In this document: positions 17,285 to 31,418 of the stretch, piece after piece | Numbering within the stretch: the stretch's first letter is position 1 | Layout of the letters: each line of letters begins with the position of its first letter | DNA from: a virus | IMG/VR virus record: IMGVR_UViG_3300025162_000078 | Location: 1 to 45,559 of that record | DNA: 45,559 nucleotides | Strand: one strand, 5' to 3' | Translations under genes and position numbers: made by a program | Notes under the pieces: generated by a model | Database searches by the model: none | What the model saw: only the letters and a program-made list of their open reading frames with translations | What the model was told of the DNA's origin: nothing

Positions 17285-20200
17285 TTACATTCCAACACTA
17301 AAGTATCTCTCATTTTGAACAACAACATCTTTGATTTCTAATGTATCAGTTCATGATATTACATTATTTTGAAACTCTATATGTGGTTGATATTTTGATG
17401 AATTATCTATAATTGCATCAGCTGATGAATAATCTATTGGACAAAATACGCCATTTATTACAACATATATATGTCACATAAATATAACTAATTCAATTGT
17501 TTTTACTCCTGTAATAAATTGTCCTAGAGCTAATCTTACGTTATTTATACCGTTTGATACATCTAAATTAATAATTCACATATCTATGTTATGCATATAT
17601 GATAAGAATATATGAGAGTTTCATGCCTCTATACCAAAATTATAGTCTGATTGTGATAATGCCATTGGATTACCCAACGCTCAACCAAGATTAAATTTTA
17701 GATATGTAAATCTTCTTACATCTATTCTAGATACATTATCTCGATCATAAACTACCTTTCATTCAGTAGTTACTTTCAAACAATCATAATTTATATTCAT
17801 CATATCGGTATCACCCCATTCCTCTATAGTTGTTAATGGTAATGTATCAACACTCTTTGCTCGTTCTTTATTCCATGAGTTCTGCATATAATCTATTGTT
17901 GTCATAAACCCAAAATTAGGTCTTCGTTCCCATATAGCATGTCCAGTTGTCATATCAGTAACTTGATATAATTGATGAGTAATAACATTGATCCATTGAT
18001 CTCATAAATGAAATGTTATTCATAATCATGCACTATCTACACTATCGTTTAAGAAAGTGGGGTTACTTGATGATGTATATGGTATTGTACTACCTCATCA
18101 TACAGAGAAAAATGGATTTATTTGTGTACCTTGTCATTGAATAGTTGTACCATCTACTATAACGGTATGTGCTATCCATTGTCCACCAAAATTAACTACT
18201 GGTTCTCCATTTACTCGCATAGAACTATCTCCTCGTGTTTCTAAGATACCTCCTGCACGAACTGTTGGTGGTTGTAAGAATACAGTTCCTCTAGCTTGTA
18301 TAAGCACTCATTGTTTTATCTCCATTCAGTCAGTTATATTACCTCTATATATATCGTATGTTTGTGGCATCATATCATCTCGGATGATAGATCTTGTTTG
18401 TATTATACAGTCATATATCTTTGAGCTGTGTAGAGTAACCCCCATTCATCAATTTAATGTTCAACCTATTATAGTAGCACTAGGTAATACTACTGCTCAT
18501 AATCATCAAGAGGTATCAACATTTTTTAACGACATACCTCAATATCATGTAAAATCTCATCCAAGTATTTTTCATCATTCCATCTCTATTTGGTTAGCTC
18601 CTACTGAAGCTGTTGCTCATAATACTCGACAATTTATCACACTTAATGAAATAGTATCTTGTACTCATAATGTATTCTTATTTTCTGTTAAAGTTATGGG
18701 ATATCCAGCATAATCTAAAGTTATCTGTATAGGAGAAAAATATATCATATCACCATTAACTATTGTTTGGCTATATCAATAATCTCTACCATCAGCTATT
18801 CATAAATTATGTAACATATCAGTAATAGCATATTTTGTGTTATTGTTATCATCACCTACTGATATATGTAAACTCTCTTGTATATTTATTCATTGTGCAT
18901 TGAGCGTAAAATATCATGATGTAGGCATTGTATTGAAAGTTATCTCGAATATTTGTGTTTGTCCAATGATTATAACTCATTTTATTCATGCATCCATATC
19001 TATGTTTGCTACACTAGCAAGTGTATATGTTCATGGAAATCCATATAATCAAACAATAAATGGATCTATATCTGTTCCTGTACCAGTTACTACAACATCA
19101 GGGAAATGAGAATTAATAACATTTTGTATAGATGTTGCTGTATCATTTCGGTTAAAAATGTATGTTTCTGCACCTATAAACATATTATATCAACCAGTTG
19201 TAGGGACATTGGTAAAGTAATATTCTAATATGCTTACCTTATATGGTTGTATCTCTGTTATTATTACACTTTCTGGTAATGCTGGAAGCAAAGAATTATC
19301 TAAAGCTATATCCATAATAGCTGTATCTTCTATAATATTTGATTTCTGTTTACCATTAGATTTACAATTATATGGTCCATTAAGAAACGAAACTAACGGT
19401 CATGATCATTTCAGTACATTAAATTCTGATATAGAATCAGTCAATGTTTGTGGTCATGAAAATCTTGTTACAAATCTATTGAACACCGATGTTGGTTGTG
19501 TCTGTACGTAAGAATCAGCATTAGCTATACTTTGGTATTGCTTACCTACTATCTCTGTTTCGTTATTATTAATAACAAGCTCGTTAGTTACTGATACTCC
19601 AGCTCCAGTTAAGTTAGTTAGCTCATCGATAGCTCCTTGAACATTTACTGCTGTAAGTAATCCTGTTATTGCATTATTGAAATAAGTGCTGTCTGACGCA
19701 TCTATTAAGACATCAGATATCTGACCATCGAAATTTAGAGCTTGGACAGGAGCTACTGTACTAGCATCTCTAACTATTTCAAGCAAAGAATTAAGTGTAG
19801 ACCCAATAGAGTAGACACAAGGAGTATCCATTAGTGCTCTTTGATACATCCTTATTTGAATATTTACACCATCTTCAACTCTTATAGGACAAGAAAAATA
19901 ACTTGCTCTTAATAAATCAAAAGAAGTATTGCCATTAGCTACATGAATACCAGGAATATTTTGGTCGTGAGGAATTATACTACAGTTTTCTCCAACATAA
20001 ACAGGAGTTTGTCTTGCTGTATAATAATAATCAGAAGTATTCCATATCATAAACAAAACATTCATAAATAATACAGGATGCTTGTCGAGAAATACTTTAT
20101 CATTAACTTGAACTTGAGTTATTCCATCCTGACCAACCAAGAATAATTTATCACAATTACTATAAGTTGTTCCAGTTCCTCCTAAATCATCAAATTGATG

Positions 20201-20536
20201 TCCACTCCCTTTTAACATAACCCATACTGGATTAGTTAAAGCTGTAATATTATTTGCTGCTTCAAATGTTGAATAAGGAACAGTTGAATCCCAGACTAGG
20301 ACTCCAGCTGCTGCACCTCATTGAGATTTAACTACGAGATCACCGTCAGCTGTACCAGCCTCATACCGATACTCTACTCCTGCGATGTTTACAGTAAGTC
20401 ATATATGTCTATATGGTACCGGGATCCCAGCATTCGCTGTAGCGACATCAGCCCAGGGTGCTAGGTTGTCGAAATATTTATCATCCAATGGTTTTGGTGA
20501 ATGGTTTGAGATTGAGTCGTTTACTATTATTGCCAT
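17285..20536 (-). CDS. Large tail fibre / receptor-binding protein
   Basis: A 1,083-residue fibre. The N-terminus reads MAIIVNDSISNHSPKPLDDK, then DVATANAGIPVPYRHIGLTV (residues 34-53), a fibre entry domain seen in other phages. From about residue 106 a 254-residue stretch has no TGA at all and contains GVSVTNELVINNNETEIVGK. From 19453 to the end TGA is frequent, and the C-terminus (FTYLKFNLGWALG... IELVIFMWHIYVVINGVF) looks like a concanavalin/LamG-type beta-sandwich. The join of unlike codon use suggests a mosaic gene. All segments share one frame. Confidence 0.8.
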
Positions 20537-20559
20537 CTATGTTTATATGAAAATATAAA

Positions 20560-21261
20560 TTAATTTAATAGTTGCATAGGTACTACTATTCATGATTGTC
20601 GATTAGAAACATATATTTTATAATCCTCATTACTCCAAAATAAATTAGGAGAATCTATATTTACAATATTTTCTGAATCAAAAAGATTAGCTCCTCATCC
20701 AATAAATCCATTATTAAGAACATCTACAAACCATTTTGTTTTACTAGTTGATGTATTAGGGATAGCAAACCATAACCAATCTGTTGGTCAAGAATTGAAA
20801 GAAAGTATAATTGTTCCATTACTAGGAATAACCATTTTAGATCATGAATCTATTAGTATCTGATCTTTTGTTGGTTTTGATCATCACGATACCACTCAAT
20901 AAAATACAGGTAATATTGCAGTTATTGTTTTTGTATCTGTTGCAACATCATTATTAGAATTTGTAACTTCTAGTTCAAATGATGTAGTATCTAAAATTGA
21001 TGCCATTTCTAAAAATGTTGGTGCTGTTATATCTGCAAGTTGCATATCAATAATACTGGATCATCTTTTAAATACATTAGACATTATTGGATATGTAGGA
21101 TTTAATGATCTCACTGTAGCTCCAGTTAATGTTAATGGTGATTGATCAACTCATTTTTCAAAAACAGCACTAGGATTTAGTGTTAAGTGTGTTATCATTG
21201 GATGAAATGGTGGTGAGGTATGAAAACCTCATTGATTTGTAACTACTATTTGTCCAAACAT
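20560..21261 (-). CDS. Fibre-block structural protein, unknown
   Basis: A 233-residue beta-rich protein, MFGQIVVTNQGGFHTSPPFH..., with MVIPSNGTIILSFNSGPTDW then LWFAIPNTSTSKTKWFVDVL in the second half. The composition (Ser, Thr, Asn, short strands) and its place between fibre genes suggest a baseplate- or fibre-attached virion protein. TGA encodes several glycines. No family is recognised. Confidence 0.65.
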
Positions 21262-21289
21262 AATATATTTTGCTATCTGATAAAATGTA

Positions 21290-21595
21290 TTATTGAATAA
21301 TATAAGAATATTGTTTTCCTGAAACACCTCTTATAAATATATCAAATGCTCCATTTCTAGATGTATCTATATTTAGACTACATCCTGGAAGTACAACATA
21401 TTCTTCATCTGCATTTACAGCTCAATTCCAAAAAGAAATATAGAGATATTCAGCATCATCAATATTAGTTATTGCTATAGCTTTACTGAAATTAGATGCA
21501 GCAATATAACTCTTTCTAATGGTAATTTGGTCAGTATCAGAACTTAATGTTCTAGTAGAACCCAATGGAAGTCTATCAACATCATAGATTGTCAT
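21290..21595 (-). CDS. Small beta-rich structural protein, unknown
   Basis: A 101-residue protein, MTIYDVDRLPLGSTRTLSSD..., that reads like a small virion beta-sandwich (AIAITNIDDAEYLYISFWNG then VVLPGCSLNIDTSRNGAFDI). It is the first gene after the terminator pair at 21646-21723, so a new promoter is expected just upstream, although none is clear. Confidence 0.65.
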
Positions 21596-21645
21596 AATAT
21601 AATATTTAAGATATAAATTATTTTTTTTGATTATAATGATTTTTT

Positions 21646-21690
21646 AAAAAAAACAAGCCAAACGATTCAATTTTAGCTTGTTTTTATATT
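21646..21690. terminator. Bidirectional intrinsic terminator
   Basis: AAAACAAGC and GCTTGTTTT pair around a 17-base loop, with long A and T runs on the outer sides, so the hairpin can stop transcription in either direction. It closes the head and ejection-protein block upstream of the fibre block. Confidence 0.8.
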
Positions 21691-21693
21691 TAT

Positions 21694-21723
21694 ATGATAT
21701 AGTAGATAAATAATCTATATCAT
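21694..21723. other. Second hairpin of the intergenic terminator region
   Basis: ATGATATAG (21694-21702) and CTATATCAT (21715-21723) form a perfect 9-bp stem with a 12-base loop. It stands immediately upstream, in transcription order, of the terminator at 21646-21690. It may back up that terminator or protect the 3' end of the transcript. Confidence 0.65.
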
Positions 21724-21757
21724 TATTTATTAATTTTGCCAAGTGTTTTTATAAAAA

Positions 21758-21943
21758 CTAACAATTACTATAAACAATTACACCACATATTCATATCACC
21801 ATGGATCATACCAGTATCGAATATAATATATGAAATTTCTTAATTTCTCGTCAAAATCATAATATAAGTGCATGTCATAGGAAAAATGTTATCCATAATA
21901 TCCCTAAACATCCCATAAATACTGATACTATTTTTTCTATCAT
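21758..21943 (-). CDS. Small two-span membrane protein, holin candidate
   Basis: A 61-residue protein, MIEKIVSVFMGCLGILWITF then FLGHALILGFGREIKKFHIL and SILVGSMVIGICGVIVYS: two membrane helices separated by a short basic loop, with TGA-glycines in the helices. Its ATG overlaps the stop of the 2,268-residue gene within ATGATAG. It is the last gene before the terminators. Holin is possible, but such proteins can also be entry-related. Confidence 0.55.
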
Positions 21944-24900
21944 TTCTTAGGTTTTATTTTAGATAAATCAACCTTCTTTATTTTTTGTATTTTGTTTGGT
22001 TTAATATCTGAAAGTGTAGATTTTTTGGGTTTTATTTCTCATGTAAATATATCTTTAGTATATTCATTTGTTTGTAATCATCAAGTCGGATTTTTTAAAT
22101 CATAATGTTTACTTGTCATGGTTGGTTGACCAAACCACCGATAATATAATTTTCCTATTAATGGTACACTTTGTATTGTTTCTAATGCCTTTAATTTCTC
22201 CCACTCATCTAGATTCTTATTAGTAAATATCATGATCATATCTCTATATATCTGATCAATAGTAGATGTTGGCATAGATATTACAGACTGAATAGCACTT
22301 CATATACCAGCATTATTAGCCTGGTAAATACTATACTTACTTAGTCATGATAATTTCAATAAATTATCAATCAATCTTCATCCAAGATCTGTTGGTTGAT
22401 CATTAATAAGATTTAATATATTTGATGATTTTCTCATCATAATAAGATCTTTAACTTCGTCTATTGTTGCACCTAGAATAAATAATGATCCCGCTAAAGT
22501 GAGTAGATTTTTAGCTCATTGAATACCTCATTTTACTGCTTCTTTTTGTTTCTTTTTTCATTCATCTTCTCAAATTCTTCATGTTTTCATATCTCTTTCA
22601 TATTCTTTTCGTTTCCTGAAATTATCTTTCATAACATCTATACCCTCTCTTCTTAGAGATTCTATCTGTTTTAATGAAAATGATTTTAATACATATAATA
22701 ACCTAGTATTTCATGCTTTTAGATATCCATATGGCATCTCTGATTGTGTTATCGGTTGATAATCAGCAACCTTATTAAATAATAAGAATTTACCATCTTC
22801 TGTAAGTTTTCATTCTTTTAAATCAGCAATAATCTGATTTACACGTTTCTCATTATTTCCAAACATCTCCATGAGATCGGTTCTTAATTTAGGATTATCT
22901 GTTTTAGCTTGTGTTTTAATTTTATTGAAATAAGAGTTTACCATAGTTTGTTTACCTAATCTATCCATAGCTTTAAATCATGTTACAGTGAATATTTTTT
23001 CTAATGTTTTTTGCATTACTGTTTGATCAGAAAATTCGTTAGATATAGCTTCTATACCTAAATCTCTAGTCATATCTACTCATCATTTTTTTAATATATT
23101 TCAGAATCCACTTTCATATATAGATGTTGCTAGATCTTGAATTTGTGATAATGTAGATATTGGCGATCACATTGTTGTTCATGATATAAATCATCTCAAT
23201 GCTGATACAAATTTCGATGTTATTGCAGGACTGAACCTAACCTTTAATAATTTAGTAAGTTCTTCTTCATCTTTTGGTTTGAGTTGTTTATTTTCTAACA
23301 TCTCAGCAACAAAAGTACCAATAGCTTTATCAGCTTCTTCATTCCCGAATAATCTTTTGAGTTCTATAGCTCTAGTCATACCAGAAATATAATTTAGATA
23401 TCAATCTACAGGATCAGCATAAAACTGATTGAGTTCTGATGTTATAACATCAATAGTTCTCTCTTTGAGATTCTTCATGTTTATTCTTATACCATCAACT
23501 GAATATCCAGATAATAATTTATTAGCAACATCAGCTTTCTCTTCTAGAGTCAAATCTCTTCACATAAATTTACTTCTTTCTTTAATAGCATCAGATACAT
23601 ATCATCGAGCATCTGTTCATCTTAATTTATCTAATAATCATTTAGCGTTCTCTACAACACGAGGGAAATAATCTTTACGATATTCTACTTCTATACCATG
23701 TTCCAATGCTTTATCATGTAAAGCATCCAAAACACCTCTAGGTACCTCTATTCATAATTCACTTAATTTTTTGATATCTCAATTTTTTAATGCAAGATCA
23801 GCTTCATTGAATTTTTCTGGATCTTTTCTTAATTCTTTCATTTTATCTAGAAATGGTCTAGATTCATCAATAAGTTTTTTTGTCCCATACATCTCAGCAA
23901 AATCAAATTCACGAACTCTAGTTTTTATAGCTCTAGATATCCTTCATAATCTATAAGAGATTGGTTCTAAAGCATCAGAAACAAATTCTGTTACACTATG
24001 TCGAGTGCCTTGTTTCTTCTTTCATGTAACTTTATTTTTTTCGTAAAAATCTTTAGATAATTCTTTTCATTTTTCATCTACTTTATCTAATGCTTTCATG
24101 GCACTATTATATGCTTTCATTTCTTCTACATCTTTTCATTTATTTCTAGCTCTGATCATTTTCTTTACTTCCCTTTGTACTGCATCATTTTTTTCTTCAT
24201 GAGTAGCATAATCTTCTTTACCATAATATTTTTCCATCTGTTCTTTCATTTTCTTATTTAGTTCAGATTTAGTCATATTTATTGTTTCATATGATCTACT
24301 AGCAAAATCATCATATTTATCATATGCTTCATTAGTATCTAATCAATATTCTTCTCATATTTCCTCGATAAGTGATTCTTTATCTTTTTCTCGTTGCCTC
24401 ATCTGTTGATCTTTATATTCTTTCCCAACTTTTTTGTTTCAAACCTTTCATATCCTTTGTTCTTTTGCTTCGATTTTCGCTACTCTCTTGATAAAATCAA
24501 AAGATATTGGATCATAAGCCATCATATTCGATTGGTATTTTTGTATTCCCTCTCATTTCTCTACCGGACTCCATTCTTTATTTTTGTTCAAAATATCATC
24601 ATAGAATTTATCTATAACGGATTTATCTTTGAAAACTGATTTTATTTTTGTCCATAGATCTTTGAAGAATTGTAATAATTTTGATGATTTTGTAGGTATC
24701 TTACCCTTAACATACCTCTCAAAGTTTCTTGCTGCCCATTCTTCTTGTTTCGTTGAATCCGTCAATCATGTAGTCTTTTGGACTTCTTTTAGGATCTCTG
24801 AGACTTCTGCTTTGGTTTTGAAGAGATCTAGTGTTGCATGATATATCTCATGATCCATAGTAAATTCTTTAGGATTGTTTGCGAGTTGTATTAATCTATC

Positions 24901-27900
24901 TTTATATGATCAGAAAGCCTCAGTCCCCTTTGGAGTAAATATTTTTTCTACAGTTTCAACTGATAGATGCTTCATGATTGTTGGATATCTCTCTTGTGCG
25001 GTCTTTATAGCTTCATCAGAAGTGATAGTCTTTGATATTGATTTTTCTTGGAATTTTTGTTCTAATAAACTAGGTTCTATTTGTAAAAATGGTTGTTTCC
25101 CGGAAGGTTTCTTAGTAAGTGGAGATTCTCATTTAATACGAGCTACTACATCGGGAGTAAGGCGGATTGATTGTTGTACTAATCCTACTCATCCTCTTTC
25201 ATAGATACGGAAGATTCAGTTTTGTATTGGCTCTATCGTAAAAGTTTTATTTGGTAGTTTTTTTTGTAATTCCTTGACCGCCTCTTCTGCTTTTTCCCTA
25301 GATATAACATCCCTAACTACTTCCTTTTCTTGTTGTACTCATAAATCAATCTTCTCTGGTTTTTTACCAGTAAGATTTTCTACAATCTTTGCAACTTGTT
25401 TATCGTATAGGTTGTATGCTCGTTCGCCTCAAATTTTCAATCATTCTCCTGCCAGATCTCATTCTTTTTCTTTTAGAATTTGCTCTGCGATTCATTTTCC
25501 TATAACATCTCACAATGATTTTCATTGTAATTCTCACTTATTTGATTTCAATACATTACCATCTGGAGCCACTTGGAGTTCTATATCACTTCATCACTTT
25601 ACATAAACTTTTATTTGCTTAAATGGAGATTCCGCCGATGTAACATCAAATCGAGTAATTTTGTCTAATTGTTTCTCTAATGAATATCTATTTGCTGTCT
25701 GTTCTCCATTGATCCATGAAAAATATTCTGATCAGTTGGCTACTGCTTCTTGCAATGCTCTTTTTACTGCCATTTCTTGTCGATTGGCGAGGAGTGGATG
25801 GGAATCAGTAGGTTTTATTGCCAACATTCAACTTTTTATTCAATTTATTTGGTCTGCTAATTGTGTTAATTTGAAATTGATAGATTGCCATTTATCTGAC
25901 AATCATTCTTTATTAATGGTTTCATTATCTGAAGATTCTATTTTTTTCATAAGGGTAGCCTTTTCTATCTCTAGATCATCTTTTGATTGTTGTTTCCATT
26001 CTAATTCCTTCTTTAGAGAATCATATTGTTCTTTATCTCATGCCGTCTTTCTCGCTTCCCTCGCTCGATCACTTTGTAATTCCTCCATGAAAGTTACCTT
26101 TTTTCAGTTGTAAGTTCTTTCGTTTAGACGGAGATGGGCGAGAACGTTGGGTTCTGATCGATGAGAGGATTTAAAATTAGTATCAAACCTTTCTACTTTT
26201 TTTCCCTTTAGTTCATTATATCTTTCTTCATCTTTTTTTGGAAAATCTATTTCATTATTCATTCTTCTTGCTAATGTTTCCATTTCTTCAAGCTCTTTAT
26301 CCGATATTTTATTATTCTCTGGAGCTTTTATCAATACCTCTTTGTAGTTCTCTCATCATGGAAGAGTATATTGTGAGTATTTAGTATTATCTGTTGATTT
26401 GTTTCTAACCACCTCATCTACTAACTTCTTTTCATCTATAGTTAGTTCATCATATTTCTTTCCTTGATTTAGTTTCTGTGCATATTCATCTTTATTTAAT
26501 TTACTACCTAATATAGTTTCCTCAGTTCCTTTTAATTCCGGAGCGAATTCCTTTGCTTCTCATGACACAGATTGATTCTTAATATTTTGGTACTGGTTTT
26601 TTGATACAATATATGTTTCTCCATCCTGAAGAAGGATTTTATTTCCTTTGAGTTCGTAAGGTGTCAATGCTTCTCCTGCATCTATTATAGATTTATTTCA
26701 ATGAATATCTGTAACCGGTATATCTTTTTTTAATTGAATATCAGGAAATTGTGACATTATATCGTTTGGACTCATTCATTTTGATTTACGAAGATATTCT
26801 GTAGCTTTTTGTGTTTCCTCGTCTGTCATCTCCTGAAATTTATTACTCTTTAATTCATTTGGTGTAACTACTGCATGATAACTTCATCAATCATTAGGTA
26901 AAAATTCTACCTCATAATTATTTATTCAGAATCTAGCATCAGCTTTTTTAATGATAGATTTTTTAGATCAATTTATTTCTATAGAGTTATCATTTTCTTG
27001 ATACATTGCATCTTTTTCGATGACTGGTGATTCTTCATGAGTTATTTCTGGTACTTTGATAGCCGGAGCAGTAGGTACTGAGGCTTTAGCGTTATCGAAA
27101 TGAGATAATGGTTTGATCTCGGTAGTAGTTGTAGCTTTTTGTGACTTAGGTTTGATATTTTCTCGCATCTCTTTGATTTTTTCCCACATTCATGGATCCT
27201 TATTCATGGCAGTGATAGTATCTCTCATTCATGCTTCAGTAATTTTCTTGAAAGCTCAGTTCAGATTTTGCTCTTGTAATTTCACTTGTGGATCCTTTCA
27301 GGTAGGATCCTTAGCACGAATATCTTTCATCTGTCTGAGGTAGGCATCCTTAATAGTTTCTCCTTCAAGAGGCTTTAGCGTTTTAATGGCATCGTTTAGC
27401 TCAGTTTTTACTACTCATTTCGCCTCAATATTTCATTTCAGCTTTACTACTTCTGATGTTGTCTTATGAAGAATACCAAAAGTAATCAATCATCTAGCGA
27501 ATCATAAGATTTCACCTTTTGTTTGATCATCCATATCTTTCCATATAGGAACATTTTTAGTATTGTTCATGATCCAATCATTTCATTTATTCATAACGAA
27601 GTCTAGGGCTTGTTTGGTTCATGGAAGCTCCTCTAATCATGCAAAAACGGTAGTAAGTGCTGGAGTAAAAATAGCCATACCAGCTCAAAATCATCACATC
27701 GCTAGATTAGCTACTCCTGTTACTTTTTGAGCCGAAGTTCATGGAGCAAGGACTTCACCCATACCTTGCGAAATCTTAGAAACTGAATTTTTTAGTCATA
27801 ATAATCCAGTAGTAATAACAGTAGCAATTCAAGCTCAAACTGAGTCTTGATATGGAATATCTGGATTTGTTCGATCTTGTCTTGCTTTAGTATTTATCTC

Positions 27901-28743
27901 TACGATCTTATCGTTTACCATCTTGATTGTATCTGGTCCGATGATTGGTGATCATCCGTGAATAATATCTAGTAATGTTTTTTTTGGTTTAGCTCAAGGA
28001 GTTCATTCCTTTATGGTAGATTGAAATTGTGGTTGTATATTGAATTTCTGAGCTCGAATTTGAGGTGTAGCGGTTTTTGTAGCCACAGGAAAAGGAGTAA
28101 CTGTTTTATCTTGTGGAGTAGCAAAAACATCTTTTCATTGCGCTATCCTTTGTTTTGCAAAATCGACTGCTTTGTTCTGAATCTGCTTCATAAGTTTTGG
28201 ATTTACTTCGAAAACTTTATCTTCAGGAGTAGATAATAAATATTGTTTTTCTTGTTGAGAGAGAGTAGGAACTAATGTAGGTATTTCCATATCTTTTCAA
28301 TTTACATCGGATGTATTTATAGTAATCTCTGTTGATATACTTCAATCAGGTCTTTTCAATTCTCATAAAAATCCTTTTCATTTATTGGTTCCATTTTGTC
28401 TACTTCCATATCAATAATCTATTCATTTTGTTGTATCTATACCTGTAGTTATATCTGAAACTTCACCTATCTTAGGTGATAATTTGAACGGTTGAAATGA
28501 TATATTATTTATTTTTGGCTTTAATGTTTCTTTAGGAGTTATAACACCATTAAGATCCAATCCCGGAGTAGAAAAATTCATTGGTTTCGATACCGGCATT
28601 GATGGTTTATATACTGGAGCTGACGATACAACTTTTTTTGGTGCAACAGGAGTCTTAACTGGAGCTTTTGCTACAGTTTTATTCGGCATTATTAATGCTG
28701 AAGCTCATCATTGCGCTCACAAAATCATATCGTTTTTTGCCAT
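21937..28743 (-). CDS. Giant polyvalent internal virion/ejection protein with zincin domain
   Basis: A 2,268-residue protein, the largest in the genome. The N-terminal third is Pro/Lys-rich and includes KGKGFLGELKRPDGSISTEI, a motif shared by phage polyvalent proteins, and a hydrophobic stretch near residues 310-360. Near residue 870 comes SEPNVLAHLRLNERT then MEELQSD, and near 1100 GEGLKIGGEGAYNLYDKQVA, both hallmarks of large polyvalent proteins. Near residue 1297, MDHEIYHATLDLF is an HExxH zincin with EEWAARNFERY downstream. The C-terminal half is helical. It is probably injected with the DNA. The frame was verified by many segments, not every codon. Confidence 0.82.
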
Positions 28744-31388
28744 TATTTTGGTTTTTTAACTCAATAAATACTTGTTATCTCTTCAATGATAGTATCTATA
28801 TCTGATCAAGCATATCATGCAGCAGATAATTCTTTTTTGAAATATGGTATATTAGGAGTCTTTCATTGTAACATAGTTCATAATGTTTTTATCATAGCAT
28901 CAGCATCATCTGATTCAGAGATTATATATTTAGTTGCCTCAGTCAATGATTTTTTGGCAATAGTTCTTGCAATAAGATCTTTGGTTGTTGCTGTATTACC
29001 ATATACATCATAAAGATATGGAGCTGAAGCATTTCATTGATTATTAAGATATGTTTCTATAACTTTCATTTTAGCTTGTACTGATGTCATACCCTTAGTT
29101 CCAAACGCTTCTTTAGCTGCAGTAGTATTAAGATCTTCTGGTTTCAATACTGTACCATTGATATTGTTTATATATCATCTTAATACATCTGGTGTTCATG
29201 GTGTTGCTTCAGAAACTGTATTAGTATCTCATAATTTAGGTATCTCTTTTGTAGGATTATAGAATCATAAAACTTTTGTAGAAACAGTATCTTCGGAAAT
29301 TTTTCAATCTTTATGGAAATTTGATCATCTAATTGTCATAGTCTTACCATCTGATGATACTCCGGTAACTATAGCAACATGTCAATTACCCGGTTTAGAT
29401 GTTGAGTTCATAATTGCAACATCACCTACTTCTGGTGTTTTACTATTAATATTTTTTGTCTTACTTGCTAATGAATCACCAAATAAATTAGTTTTTGCTG
29501 CTCATACTGATTTTACATAATCATTTACAATGATTCAACAATCTCATCCTCTTTCGTATACAGCTCATATTGGCATATTATTTACAGATTCTACTCATGT
29601 ATCTATATCTGCTGCACTATTTGGAGTGAGAATATTTGCTTTAGCATCTTTATATCTTGTTCATCATTGCAATATAACATCTTGAATAGCTTCTGCAGGA
29701 GTTGATCATGCTATCATAAGTTTAGATAATTTCTGATAATCAGCTGATATAGGTGTTCCAGAAGCATCTAATGTAGCTTTAGCTTTTTCTAACATAGATG
29801 TATGTAGTTGTTGATATTGATCTAATGATATATGTCATTGTTTATATAATTCAGCGAGATCAGCTATAGAGTGATTTTGTAATATATCACCATCATCAGC
29901 GGTAAGTTTATTAAATACTTCTGTCTGACTTCATGCAACATAGTTATCATTTTGGATCATCTGATCTATTTCATCATTTTTTGTCCTATTGAGTGTTGTC
30001 ATAGTAGAAATATAATCATTCATAATTTTAAGTTTAGCATCCATAGTTGTCCTATTGAGTGTTTCTAATTTATCTTTAAGTTGTGTACCTGAATAATTTT
30101 GTAAGATAGTATTGTAAGCAGTACCCATCTGTTGTTTGATATCTCTAGCTTGTAAATCTAAATCTTCTTTTGCTCTAGATAAACTGGTATTATAATCTTC
30201 TAATAGTCTTGATTTATTTTCGTCTGTAGCATTCTGAGCTTGTTGGAGTTGTGTTTCTAATCTAGTTACTGTTCTTAATGCTTCTTCATGTACTGAGTTT
30301 ACACCATCTACAAACGATGTAGTATTAGCATATCATTTTAATGCTCAAATCTTTTCCATAGCTACTGTATTTTCTTCAGCCTGTCTTAATATGTCTTGTT
30401 GTTGCCATTGGATAGTTTGTTTTGTTGTTTCCATTTTAGTATTTAGATCTTCTGTTTGTCTTTGTTTTTCTAAAGTAAGATCGTCAACATTTCTATTATA
30501 TCATTTTTCAAATTCTTTTTTATAATCTCACTGCATATCTAATGTTTCGTATCAATATCATTCCATAATCCTTTTAGCTCTATCAAAATCTACTCATGAT
30601 TTTGTAGCAATATCTTGTATATCAGCATCACTAGGCATACCATCATATCATTTAGTAAGACGATCTTCTCATCAAACTTTTAATACATTATTTACCTCAC
30701 TGTCTACTTCATTGAAATTAGTATACATATCTTCTACAGCTCCTGCTTTTAAAAGCTGATCTCTTTGGCTCTTATATTGTACATCCAATGAAGATATTCC
30801 AGGAACTGGAGCTGCTGCTGTTGGTAGTCATTGTATTCTTTTACCAAAAGCATTTACTGTATTAGTGATATCCTCAGGAGTACCCTTTATTCATTTCTCT
30901 TGTAAATATTTTGTTACTTGATCATTAAGTTTATCTTGTGTTATGTTTTGATTCTTTGCTAAAAAATCCTGAGCGAGATAATCATTTCTTTTATCGAGAT
31001 ATCATAAATTCTTAGACTCATATGCTTTTGCTTCATCTCAAAAAAGTAATGGTGAATCAAATTTTGTGGCAAAATCCTTAGTTTTTAGTTCTCATGTAGT
31101 GAGTTTCACTCATGGTGCTGTATTTTGTGTAGCAACAGGTTGTTTAGCAACTGCAGGTAATGAAGAATTATCACCATATTGCACCTTAGGTGGTGTATAT
31201 TTTGGTGTTACTTTATTTGCAGAAGTAGTTGTACTAATATTTGTTGGAGGTGTTATTTTTGGCGTAATATTTCAAGCGACAGCCTTAGCTGCAGCTATAA
31301 CTCCAGGATTAGTTGATGTTGATACTACTCATTTTGCTGCATTCGCTGCTGCATTTCTAGCTTGTGCTTGTGCGACTAAGGAAGTCAT
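28743..31388 (-). CDS. CHAP-domain virion protein (tail-tip or internal peptidoglycan hydrolase)
   Basis: An 881-residue protein. After a Pro/Thr/Lys-rich start (ITPKITPPTNISTTTSANKV) it is mainly long coiled helices to residue 560 (EKQRQTEDLNTKMETTKQTI). A CHAP domain follows: YERGGDCGIIVNDYV with the catalytic Cys near 615 and GNGHVAIVTGVSSDGKTMTI with the catalytic His near 668, then RGSNF. The remaining 200 residues are alpha-helical. It would open the cell wall during DNA entry. The stop and the next start share bases (TAATG). Confidence 0.8.
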
Positions 31389-31418
31389 AATATTTTATAT
31401 TTTAGGGAAATAAATTTA

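Noticed and set aside
18384-19511. Several plus-strand open frames of 90-110 codons
   Set aside because: They lie fully opposite the 1,083-residue fibre gene, show no motif, and carry low-complexity Cys/His/Ile translations that are the shadow of the minus-strand code.
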